Notes: generated from the sequence alone by a model not told the origin. Positions 1 through 6,310 are shown, counted from the first letter of the stretch. The stretch: DNA of 7,147 nt from Desulfobacteraceae bacterium (GCA_011048855.1 DSCZ01000331.1:1-7147); one strand, 5' to 3'. Translations and numbers: made by a program.

Positions 1-1633
1 GAACATGGGGCGTGATAAACACCAGCACGTCCTCCATTTTATTCGCGCTGTTGGATCCTTTGAACAACGCGCCCAGGATCGGAAGATCCTTCAGCACCGG
101 CACACCGTCTTCGACATTCGAATTCAGCTGCCTGCTCAAACCGGAAATCACGATCGTTTCACCATCCCGCACTATCAGCGTGGTCTCGGTCTGTTTTTTC
201 AGGATAAACGGGTTTCCCTCAACGGTTCGGCTGGTGTCGACTTCGTCTTTTTTGACGATGATCTTCATTTTCAAATGTTCGTCGTCGATCACGTTCGGCG
301 TGATTTCAAGCCGCAGCACAGCGTTTTCGAACCTGACCTCCCGCTCTCCCTCCGAGTCGGTGGACACATAGGGAACCTTTTCCCCGCTTTCGGTGAAGGC
401 CATCTGGTTGTCCATCGTGGTTATCGAAGGGCTGGAAAGAATGTTGAGCTTGCCTTCGGACTGGAGTGCGGAAAGCCGGACGTCCAGGAGATAGCTGCCC
501 ACCTTCTGGCTGAGATATCCAAACGTAAGTCCCCTGCCCCCTTCCGTGACAAAATCAGCCGGGAAATTTGCCGCCATGCCTTGAATTGAAGGCGATACGG
601 GGGTGTCCACGGTGGACCCCTGGACCCCGCCCGTGTTGGCGCCGGGGTTCAGCCAGTAGTTCCTGTTGCTGCTGCTCGCATGGTAGAGCCCTCCCCACTC
701 GATTCCCAGCTCCCGGGCGGTCTCCCTCGTCGCTTCCACTATATTGGCTTCGATCCGGATCTGAGCCGTGGGACGGTCCAGGTGGCGGACAATTTCCAGC
801 AAGGAATCGATCTCATTTTTTTTCGCATGCACGATGAGGGAGTTGTTGTGTTCGTCCACCAGCACCCGGGGCCCGCCTCGTGCCAGAGGCCCCGTGCCAT
901 AAGGGATGTCGGCTCCCTGCCTTTCAGAGGCCTGCTTTTCCCCTTCCAGAAGCTGCCATAGATTCTCCCTCAGTTTAAGGGCATCGGCATACATGACGGG
1001 GATGATCCTGGTCACAAGCGGCGTCAGCTCCCGCCGCTGCAGGCGTTCGTAAACCCGCTCCTTCCTCACCCTGTCCATTTCAACTTCATTTTTCATGTCG
1101 CTGATGGTCATCACCCGGATGATGTCGCCTTCCCAGGTGTAGGTCAGCCCCCGGGTGGCGAGAATCCCCCTGAAAACCTGGTCCCAAGGGGTGTTGATGA
1201 CGCTTATGTTCGTAATACCGGAGACCCCCTCGTTCATCATGATATTCTGGTCTGCTGAGCGCGCGAGAGCACGCAATATCACGTTGACGTCCGTATTCCG
1301 CATCGTCATTGTCACCCTCTGATCCGGCAGGGGACGGGAGGCTTCCGTCATGACCGCTTCATCCAGCAATTGTGCCTCGGGGCTTTCCGGATCAGGCTCC
1401 GGAGAAGAAATTTCGACCACATCCTTCAACTTATAACTCCCCACCGGTGTCGGCGGAGAAAAGCCCCGCGATTCCTCGGAGGCGGCTTTCCATTTCTCGA
1501 AAAACGGGTCTGCTTCCGGTGGCTTCGTCGTTCTGCAGCCGAAAAGAAACAGGACTGCCAGGACGAATACGGAAACAGCGCAGCCTCGTGGAAATCTCCA
1601 GAAAACCTTCATATACCCCCTGGTACCCTTCAT
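1..1633 (-). CDS. Lipoprotein secretin, MshL/PilQ/GspD family (3' end missing)
   Basis: Outer-membrane secretin that would form the multimeric gated channel through which a pilus or substrate passes. Frame read by hand: 544 codons are open from ATG 1633 to the left edge, with no stop. Residues 1-33 are a lipoprotein signal: basic start, hydrophobic 19-31, lipobox L30-F-G-C33. A proline/acid-rich linker follows to about 103. Residues 104-178 look like an N0/STN domain (ends WEGDIIRVM), and 203-290 like one secretin N1 repeat (VLVDEHNNSLIVHA). The secretin core runs from 291 to the edge and includes VPVLKDLPILGALF (511-524) and VFITPHV (538-544). In related proteins this last motif lies near the C-terminus, so little should be missing. 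No AMIN domain is seen, unlike typical PilQ; this and the lipobox favour an MshL-like type. Last gene seen of the operon, 14 bp after the PilP-like gene. ATG 1633 is chosen over ATG 1612 because it has the better ribosome binding site. Confidence 0.93.
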   Translation of the reverse strand, partial: MKGTRGYMKVFWRFPRGCAVSVFVLAVLFLFGCRTTKPPEADPFFEKWKAASEESRGFSPPTPVGSYKLKDVVEISSPEPDPESPEAQLLDEAVMTEASRPLPDQRVTMTMRNTDVNVILRALARSADQNIMMNEGVSGITNISVINTPWDQVFRGILATRGLTYTWEGDIIRVMTISDMKNEVEMDRVRKERVYERLQRRELTPLVTRIIPVMYADALKLRENLWQLLEGEKQASERQGADIPYGTGPLARGGPRVLVDEHNNSLIVHAKKNEIDSLLEIVRHLDRPTAQIRIEANIVEATRETARELGIEWGGLYHASSSNRNYWLNPGANTGGVQGSTVDTPVSPSIQGMAANFPADFVTEGGRGLTFGYLSQKVGSYLLDVRLSALQSEGKLNILSSPSITTMDNQMAFTESGEKVPYVSTDSEGEREVRFENAVLRLEITPNVIDDEHLKMKIIVKKDEVDTSRTVEGNPFILKKQTETTLIVRDGETIVISGLSRQLNSNVEDGVPVLKDLPILGALFKGSNSANKMEDVLVFITPHV

Positions 1634-1640
1634 CACGGTT

Positions 1641-1648
1641 CTTCACCT
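1641..1648 (-). promoter_or_regulatory. Ribosome binding site of the secretin gene
   Basis: AGGTGAAG on the minus strand lies 7 nt before ATG 1633, and its first base is the last base of the upstream gene's TGA stop. The overlap suggests coupled translation. It supports the 1633 start over in-frame ATG 1612, whose only upstream purine run (AGGGGG) sits just 3 nt away, and over GTG 1636, which would leave only 4 nt of spacing. Confidence 0.65.
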
Positions 1649-2133
1649 CACAATGTTTCTTCCACCAGCGGCACGGTGGTTTCCTGTTTCCCCCCCTTGA
1701 TACCGATGATGATCCTGTCCGGGTAGATGTATTTCAAAATATATCCGGGCGGGGACAATTCGTGCCCCGATTCATATTCCACACCGTTGACAACAGCAAC
1801 TTTCTTGGATCCCAGGCCGACAAAACCGGTATACAAAAAAGTCGGAAAAGAGGCCGGCCGGGTCTTTTCCAGGCTCAGCTGTTCGTCGGTTTCCAGGAAC
1901 GGGTCCCATCTCCATGGCTCGACCGCGCGCACTGTCTTGTAGACCGCATCCTCCGCCGGCCTGGCCTGGGCGACCAGGGTAGAGGTTTCTGTCACAAAAG
2001 AGCTCAGTTCCCGCTTCCTTGCCTCGGGATCCGGCGTTCCATTCTTTCCGTCCGGGGCGAAGAATTGAATATAAACGGCGACCAGGGCCCCAATCAATGC
2101 TACGACAATAATTATTTTTTCTCGTTTTGACAT
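1648..2133 (-). CDS. PilP/GspC/MshK-like inner-membrane alignment protein
   Basis: 161-residue single-pass protein, probably the periplasmic connector between the inner-membrane alignment complex and the secretin. Residues 1-6 are basic and cytoplasmic; 7-25 form one hydrophobic helix. Residues 30-95 are a charged linker with a WDPF motif (76-79), similar to the DPF motif common in PilP-type and GspB-type proteins. Residues 96-158 form a compact beta-rich segment (VAVVNGVEYESGHEL at 112-126) in the style of the PilP or GspC homology-region domain. Classical PilP is a lipoprotein; here there is no cysteine at all, so the protein is held by its helix as in GspC. It starts 14 bp after the PilO-like stop with no clear Shine-Dalgarno sequence (TTTGAAAAT before ATG), and an in-frame TGA four codons upstream rules out a longer start. 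Translation may depend on re-initiation after the preceding gene. Family assignment rests on order, topology and pattern rather than strong motifs. Confidence 0.8.
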   Translation of the reverse strand: MSKREKIIIVVALIGALVAVYIQFFAPDGKNGTPDPEARKRELSSFVTETSTLVAQARPAEDAVYKTVRAVEPWRWDPFLETDEQLSLEKTRPASFPTFLYTGFVGLGSKKVAVVNGVEYESGHELSPPGYILKYIYPDRIIIGIKGGKQETTVPLVEETL

Positions 2134-2147
2134 ATTTTCAAATCAAT

Positions 2148-2684
2148 TCATTTGTCTATTGAAATCGAGATCTTCACTCCCATCTCGCGTGCGGCCGGAA
2201 CCTGTTCGATCCGGATTTCCCCTATATGCGCGATAAAGGGAACCGAAGCCAGCCTGGTAAGAACATTCTGAAAATCAATGAAATCTCCGGTAAAAACCAG
2301 CTGCACTGGAAGAAGGGACGAATCCCCGGTAAGTGCCCACACATCGGGAGTGACCGAGTCCAGAAAAACCTCGGTACCTTCCACAACCGGGTCAAACGCC
2401 GAGGCCAGCAAATCTATTTTATCCCTGGGATAAGCCTCGGATCCGGGAATCGGCAGAGATGGTTCAGGGGTGGCTTCAATTCTCTTTTTCAGCTCCAGGT
2501 ACAGAGGATAAAGAGACTTCTGCCTTTCCAGCTGATATCGTAACTGCTGTTCCCTTTCTTCGAGATTCGCGATGGATACTTTAGAAGGATATATCGCTAT
2601 CGCAACAAAGGCGATGATCCCAAGGACGCATACCAGCAGGTATCTCAGGCTGTCCGGAGGAATGCGCGTTGAAAACCCGGCCAT
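2148..2684 (-). CDS. PilO/GspM-like alignment subcomplex protein
   Basis: 178-residue bitopic inner-membrane protein, expected to pair with the PilN-like part of the upstream fusion. A short cytoplasmic start (1-13) is followed by one transmembrane helix (14-32), a charged helical coiled-coil stretch (about 36-70, rich in E, Q, R and L), a proline-rich hinge (72-80) and a ferredoxin-like periplasmic domain (85-178). The signature of that domain is the run FTGDFIDFQNVLTRL (131-145), where PilO proteins have a beta strand ending in a DF-type turn and a helix, followed by a strand starting GEIRIE (155-160). The ATG immediately follows the TAA of the fusion gene. Its ribosome binding site GGAGGT (2697..2692) lies inside the end of that gene, 7 nt from the start, so the two genes are translationally linked. 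PilO and GspM cannot be told apart on sequence alone; gene order supports this slot. Confidence 0.85.
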   Translation of the reverse strand: MAGFSTRIPPDSLRYLLVCVLGIIAFVAIAIYPSKVSIANLEEREQQLRYQLERQKSLYPLYLELKKRIEATPEPSLPIPGSEAYPRDKIDLLASAFDPVVEGTEVFLDSVTPDVWALTGDSSLLPVQLVFTGDFIDFQNVLTRLASVPFIAHIGEIRIEQVPAAREMGVKISISIDK

Positions 2685-4727
2685 TTAGACGACCTCCAGG
2701 CTCAATGTAAAGCGCAGCACGGTTTTTTCTCTATATTCATGAGATTCGGTCTTTTCAACCCTGGGGTTTTGAAAAATGGTGGAAGACTCGAGTTTCATAA
2801 TGTAAGCCGTCAGGATCGTGTCGAATTGTTTCGCATCCCCGAAAACCAGGCCCTCGAGTTTCAAGGTTCGGACGGTCCCGGCCGTGGCGGCGCGATCCTT
2901 GCCTCCGGCGGGGTTTTTCCCCTTTTGCGCCTGGGGAACAACCATATGTGTGCTCAGAATCCGCACGGCCTCAGGTGTGTACCCTGCCAGCTCTCCCAGT
3001 ACGGCAACGGTCAGATAGCGCTCGGAGACCTTTTCAACCGCGATTTTGGCACTGCTTAACTCACCCACCATTGAAAGGATCCGCTCCCTGTCTACCGTGA
3101 CGCTGTATTTTGCCATTTCCGACTGCAGTGCCGCAATGGTTTCTTTCTTCTGGTTCTCAACGTTTCTCTGCCACAGGTGATACCCCCCGGAGACGATTAT
3201 AATCAATAAAAAAAGAATAAAAATCAATTTATTGAATCGACTGACCCTGGCAATTTTATCCTTCGCTTCATAGGGATGGATTAAATTGGGTGTTCGTGAA
3301 TCGTCGGACAGGGAAAGACCCATCGCAATGGTATAAAACATTCGCTCCCGCAATGAATCCGGGGCGGAAATCTTTTCCATCGCAGAGTTCCGCGGATCCA
3401 TCGGATCGAGTATATCTCGATCCATCCCGAGCCCCTCGCCTATGTAATCGGCCAGTCTGCGGCAGCCGTCTATGGCTCCTGACACGAATATTCTCTGCAC
3501 GCGCTCGAATCCGAGAGTGGTGGCGTAATACTCGAAGGTTCGTTCAACCTGCCGCACCAGACGTTCAGCGGCGGGTTTCACCATTTGGAATTTCTCTTCG
3601 TCCGAAAGGTCATAACCCGGCTCATCCGGCTGAAGGCTGGATGATTCGCGACCGAGGCTGTACAGTATTCTCCAGGCCTGGTCCGCATCGATGGCGGGTT
3701 TGCCGGCCAAGGACAGGGTTTCAGCAACGTCCCCTGCCCGCTCGTCATAGCGCGCAACGGCGGGAATGTCATCTCCCACCAGGTCCACTTTGTCTTCGAT
3801 TTCTTCGAAAAAAATTTCCGGAGGTTCTTCCACGGAGTCCAGGGATGGACCGGCATCGACGTTGTAGCCCGCGGCCCCGCTTTCTTCACGGGCCGGGGCG
3901 CGGTCGTTGAAGGAATCCAGCAGCGCTTCCACCATACTGTTCAAGCCGGCCTTGATATCCCGGGTGAGCATCAGGTTTCCGGAAGCGAAAATATCGATGC
4001 GGGACCAATTGCGACCGATATGGAGGGTTCCGACAGGCCCCTCGCCCGGGGCGATCCAGCCGGTCCGGAAAAAGTTCTGATTCAAAAACGGCCGAAGGGA
4101 TAATCCGGTGATTTGAATCCCTGCCTTTGAGAATATTGATTTCAGCTCATTTACTGTATCGCGGGGAGCAAGATAATATAGTACTCTCAGTTTTTGAACA
4201 CCGTCATCTGTTATTTCTTCCTGCACCTCAAAGTCCAGAAAAAATAATTTTTCGTCAAAAGGATTTTCCATGTTCACGGTGAAATATACCGTGTTGGCAA
4301 CCTTATCCCTGGAGACTTTGGGAATCTTCACATGGCCCACATCCACGCCGACAGACGAAATGGAGCACCACACCCTGTCTTTGTTCGAAACACCGAAACG
4401 TTCCAAGGATTCACGGAGAAAGTTGGGGAAACCGGGGCTTTCCTTTGAAATTCCATCCGGAAAAGGCAGGGTTGCATAATCATCCAGCACGAAGTCACGG
4501 GAGGACTTCTGGATGGTTTTCACCACCCGCAGGTGCGTCTCGGTAATATCCACACCTACCGTGGCGCCTCTGGATGTTTTTAAACGGATGGTTTCCAAAA
4601 CCTTTGGTTTCGGTTGCCCGACGACCTCAGCCTCCGTCGCCGCGTTTCCATCCCGGGATTCCTTCGATCCCTTGATCAGGCCGATCAGCCTGTCGTTAGA
4701 TGAAATTTCGTTTTTGTTTTCCGGCAT
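2685..4727 (-). CDS. PilM-PilN fusion (GspL/MshI-like actin-fold plus membrane protein)
   Basis: 680-residue bitopic protein combining the cytoplasmic PilM-like actin-fold protein with the PilN-like membrane protein, which are separate genes in classical type IVa pili. Residues 1-55 are a polar extension. The actin-like domain covers about 56-470: phosphate-1 motif VGVDITETHLRVV (57-69), second phosphate motif around GTLHIGRNWSRIDIF (233-247), and adenosine-side motif RIFVSGAIDG (412-421). An acidic low-complexity insert splits the fold at 274-345. Residues 481-487 (NLIHPYE) resemble the INLLP motif with which PilN binds PilM. One transmembrane helix follows (500-517), then a charged helix (518-570) and a small periplasmic domain (571-680) ending in a beta-rich tail. 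Role: links the cytoplasmic ATPase layer to the PilO/PilP-like frame. Start ATG 4727 has GAAGGA (4740..4735) 7 nt upstream. The stop TAA touches the next ATG. Architecture matches GspL of type II secretion; the PilT-like neighbour points to a pilus. Confidence 0.88.
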   Translation of the reverse strand: MPENKNEISSNDRLIGLIKGSKESRDGNAATEAEVVGQPKPKVLETIRLKTSRGATVGVDITETHLRVVKTIQKSSRDFVLDDYATLPFPDGISKESPGFPNFLRESLERFGVSNKDRVWCSISSVGVDVGHVKIPKVSRDKVANTVYFTVNMENPFDEKLFFLDFEVQEEITDDGVQKLRVLYYLAPRDTVNELKSIFSKAGIQITGLSLRPFLNQNFFRTGWIAPGEGPVGTLHIGRNWSRIDIFASGNLMLTRDIKAGLNSMVEALLDSFNDRAPAREESGAAGYNVDAGPSLDSVEEPPEIFFEEIEDKVDLVGDDIPAVARYDERAGDVAETLSLAGKPAIDADQAWRILYSLGRESSSLQPDEPGYDLSDEEKFQMVKPAAERLVRQVERTFEYYATTLGFERVQRIFVSGAIDGCRRLADYIGEGLGMDRDILDPMDPRNSAMEKISAPDSLRERMFYTIAMGLSLSDDSRTPNLIHPYEAKDKIARVSRFNKLIFILFLLIIIVSGGYHLWQRNVENQKKETIAALQSEMAKYSVTVDRERILSMVGELSSAKIAVEKVSERYLTVAVLGELAGYTPEAVRILSTHMVVPQAQKGKNPAGGKDRAATAGTVRTLKLEGLVFGDAKQFDTILTAYIMKLESSTIFQNPRVEKTESHEYREKTVLRFTLSLEVV

Positions 4728-4806
4728 TCATTGTTCCTTCGATATTCCGGCTGATGCATTCAGTTCAGCCATCGTGTCGGGAATGGAATCCCGACCTGCA
4801 AAGCTA
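4728..4806 (-). other. 79-bp spacer with two inverted repeats and a possible short leader ORF
   Basis: This is the only sizeable gap inside the cluster. It holds a perfect 7-bp inverted repeat (GTCGGGA / TCCCGAC, 4776-4782 and 4789-4795, 6-nt loop) and a second 6-bp one (GGCTGA / TCAGCC, 4749-4754 and 4765-4770). Neither is followed by a run of T on the minus strand, so a simple intrinsic terminator is unlikely. RNA processing, stability or translation control are possible roles. A 14-codon minus-strand ORF (4772..4728, MAELNASAGISKEQ) ends in TGA directly before the fusion gene's ATG, but has no visible ribosome binding site of its own. The upstream ATPase gene ends in tandem TAG TAG stops at the edge of this spacer. 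Confidence 0.5.
4776..4795 (-). repeat. Inverted repeat, 7-bp arms, possible mRNA hairpin
   Basis: GTCGGGA and TCCCGAC flank a 6-nt loop just after the ATPase gene. The GC-rich stem could fold in the transcript, but no T tract follows in the direction of transcription. It could therefore protect or separate the two message segments rather than stop transcription. A chance occurrence cannot be excluded. Confidence 0.5.
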
Positions 4807-6075
4807 CTAACCTCTATCCGGTTTCTCAGACTGCAGTTGCGCAATCAGGTCCTTCAAATCCTCTGTATCGCCAAGGACTACGTAGCCTTCGTCTCCATCA
4901 GGCGGTGCGGCCTGTTCGGCCGGCGCGGCAGGCGCAACCGGTTTTTCCGCTTTCATCTCGCTTTCGACGGAGGCCGTATAAACCACATTCTGAATCGCCA
5001 ATGGGTCAATCAACGCCGAATTGAAATCAGGCTCTCTAGACGTTCGAGACTGCATTACGAAATTCTGGTGAGGATGGACAAAGGATTTACGGGCATCGAT
5101 GAACTCCCGCTCATACGTTTCAAAATTCAACATTCCTTCGCCGCGGCCGGTCTGCATGATTGAATCAAGCTGGGACGTCCTGTTATCGCGGATGGTGCTC
5201 CGAACCGGCGTTGTATTTCTGAGTATGGCGAGGATCGGTACCCGAAAGCCGACTCTTTCGACAAACCTGAGTTGCTGGGCGATAAGCCACGTCAGGGTGG
5301 AGGCGAACTGGTAGCGGATGATCTGCTGGTTTTCATCGGTTACGGCGTTGTTGATCCGGTACACGGCGTCTTCCACGTCGGTGGCATGAATTGTGGCGAA
5401 AACAAGGTGGCCCGACACGGCGGCGTTCACCGTCAGGCGGATCGTCTCCGGTTCACGCAACTCGCCGACAAATATCACGTCCGGGTTTTCCCGCAGGGCA
5501 TCCAAAAGCCCCTGTCTGAAGGAGGGAACGTGAACTCCCACTTCGCGCTGCTCAATGAATGCCTTTTTGTTTTGAAAACGATACTCGATGGGGTCTTCAA
5601 TGGTCAGAATATGGACCTGCCTATTACGGTTGATCTCCTCGACGATGGCCGCGACCGTAGTGGATTTGCCGGAACCGGTGGTGCCGCACACCAGCACCAG
5701 GCCCTGGTGGAGTTGCTGAATTTCGTTCAGCGACGGGTGCAAATTCAACACCTCGAGGTTCGGAATGATTTCGGGCAGGATCCTTATCGCCAGGCTGAGC
5801 CCCCTGGTGGTGGAAAAAACATTTATCCTGACGCGGACATCGTTTATGAAAAACGCGAGATCAACGGACCACCTTCTCTTTAAAATCTTAAGCTGCTTGT
5901 CGTTCAGCATCCCGCGAACGATATCATCGATCTGCCTCGGCGTCCACAGATGCCCTTTGTCCCGATGGATGATCCCGTCCCTGCGAAATATGAGGGGCTG
6001 GCCACCGGAGATGTGAATATCCGACAAGCGGCTGTTGATGCTTGTAGCAATGAGATTTTCAATTCGTTTATCCAT
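4807..6075 (-). CDS. PilT/PilU-family pilus ATPase with C-terminal extension
   Basis: 422-residue hexameric secretion-type ATPase of the PilT/PilU branch; it would power pilus retraction at the inner face of the cytoplasmic membrane. N-terminal PAS-like domain about 1-100, with SDIHISGGQPLIFRRDG (18-34) and the arginine-bearing RVRINVF (81-87). The RecA-like domain has Walker A GTTGSGKS (131-138), Asp box LTIEDPIE (157-164), Walker B ending NPDVIFVGELRE (197-208, catalytic E205) and His box GHLVFATIH (222-230). The short N-terminus and the PilT-style motifs argue against an extension ATPase such as PilB or GspE. The PilT signature AIRNLIRE is degenerate (PVRSTIRD, 290-297). Residues from about 345 form an unusual tail: a basic/polar stretch, an Ala-Pro linker (379-392) and an acidic amphipathic end (394-422). 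Typical PilT proteins end near 345-370. Start ATG 6075 has AAGGGA (6086..6081) 5 nt upstream. First gene of the leftward cluster. Whether it acts as PilT, PilU or a motor for another step is not decidable here. Confidence 0.93.
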   Translation of the reverse strand: MDKRIENLIATSINSRLSDIHISGGQPLIFRRDGIIHRDKGHLWTPRQIDDIVRGMLNDKQLKILKRRWSVDLAFFINDVRVRINVFSTTRGLSLAIRILPEIIPNLEVLNLHPSLNEIQQLHQGLVLVCGTTGSGKSTTVAAIVEEINRNRQVHILTIEDPIEYRFQNKKAFIEQREVGVHVPSFRQGLLDALRENPDVIFVGELREPETIRLTVNAAVSGHLVFATIHATDVEDAVYRINNAVTDENQQIIRYQFASTLTWLIAQQLRFVERVGFRVPILAILRNTTPVRSTIRDNRTSQLDSIMQTGRGEGMLNFETYEREFIDARKSFVHPHQNFVMQSRTSREPDFNSALIDPLAIQNVVYTASVESEMKAEKPVAPAAPAEQAAPPDGDEGYVVLGDTEDLKDLIAQLQSEKPDRG

Positions 6076-6080
6076 ACAGA

Positions 6081-6086
6081 TCCCTT
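6081..6086 (-). promoter_or_regulatory. Ribosome binding site of the ATPase gene
   Basis: AAGGGA on the minus strand lies 5 nt before ATG 6075, inside a wider purine run (AGGAAAGGGA). It fixes the start at the methionine that begins the PilT-like N-terminal domain. Confidence 0.6.
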
Positions 6087-6139
6087 TCCTGTTGGAGTGA
6101 ACGGATCTGCCTTTTTAAAACTCCGTCGAATTTCGCTCA

Positions 6140-6169
6140 AAAATAGAAGGTTAATATTATGTTTGTCAA
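6140..6169 (-). promoter_or_regulatory. Sigma-70-type promoter for the pilus cluster
   Basis: On the minus strand a perfect -35 box TTGACA (6169..6164) is followed by an 18-bp spacer and TATTTT (6145..6140). Upstream of the -35 box lie a T6 run (6176..6171) and an A6 run (6187..6182), which resemble an UP element or a curved tract. Transcription would start near 6133, giving a leader of about 58 nt before ATG 6075. The -35 box is strong, the -10 box is imperfect and the spacer is at the long end, which is compatible with a promoter that needs help from an activator. Confidence 0.6.
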
Positions 6170-6251
6170 CAAAAAACGGTCTTTTTTCTCTCGCAGAACC
6201 ACACAATTCTTTTCAATCAAGTTGCGATATGAGTCAACGAGAAATAAAGAT

Positions 6252-6272
6252 GCATTTTCACGGCAAAAATGC
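6252..6272. repeat. Inverted repeat next to the regulator promoter, candidate operator
   Basis: GCATTTT (6252-6258) and AAAATGC (6266-6272) form a perfect 7-bp inverted repeat with a 7-bp centre. It ends at the base before the candidate -10 box GATAAT. Its position within the promoter would suit a repressor or autoregulatory site; what would bind there is unknown. Confidence 0.4.
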
Positions 6273-6278
6273 GATAAT
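6270..6278 (+). promoter_or_regulatory. Candidate extended -10 promoter for the regulator gene
   Basis: TGCGATAAT fits an extended -10 element (TG, one base, then a TATAAT-like hexamer at 6273-6278). The -35 region is poor (TGCATT-like at 16 bp spacing), as is common for extended -10 promoters. The predicted start near 6285 leaves a leader of about 26 nt before ATG 6311. Confidence 0.4.
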
Positions 6279-6310
6279 AGATCTTTCTGAATTTCCCCAC
6301 AGGGGCAGGC

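Larger units (their letters stand above)
6076..6310. other. Divergent intergenic region between the pilus cluster and the regulator
   Basis: This AT-rich 235-bp stretch separates two genes transcribed away from each other. It holds a good minus-strand promoter for the ATPase gene, a plausible plus-strand extended -10 promoter for the regulator, and a 7-bp inverted repeat next to the latter. No credible coding frame was found in it, and no sigma-54 promoter matching GG-N10-GC with recognisable flanks was found on either strand. Confidence 0.7.

Noticed and set aside
5..589. Plus-strand open frame of 194 codons
   Set aside because: It lies antisense to the secretin core, whose minus-strand translation has clear family motifs; the plus-strand product has no recognisable pattern.
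1431..1646. Minus-strand 71-codon frame starting at a GTG inside the secretin ribosome binding site
   Set aside because: It is out of frame with the secretin, which covers the same bases with a lipoprotein signal and domain motifs.
1372..2130. Plus-strand open frame of 252 codons, among the longest plus-strand frames here
   Set aside because: It spans the secretin start and the whole PilP-like gene on the opposite strand and has no domain pattern; it reads as a shadow of those genes.
3290..3910. Plus-strand 206-codon frame and the minus-strand 103-codon frame at 3578-3889
   Set aside because: Both are out of frame over the fusion protein's actin-like domain; their residue make-up (many R, P, S and W) is typical of shadow translation.
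4749..4795. Paired hairpins considered as an intrinsic terminator after the ATPase gene
   Set aside because: Neither stem is followed by a T-rich run on the transcribed strand.
4513..5883. Plus-strand frames at 4513-5163 and 5272-5883
   Set aside because: They are antisense to the PilT-like ATPase and the start of the fusion gene, with no motif of their own.
6171..6187. A6-CGGTC-T6 symmetry resembling a terminator
   Set aside because: The stem would be A-T only and unstable, and it lies just upstream of the TTGACA box; an UP-element or curvature role fits better.
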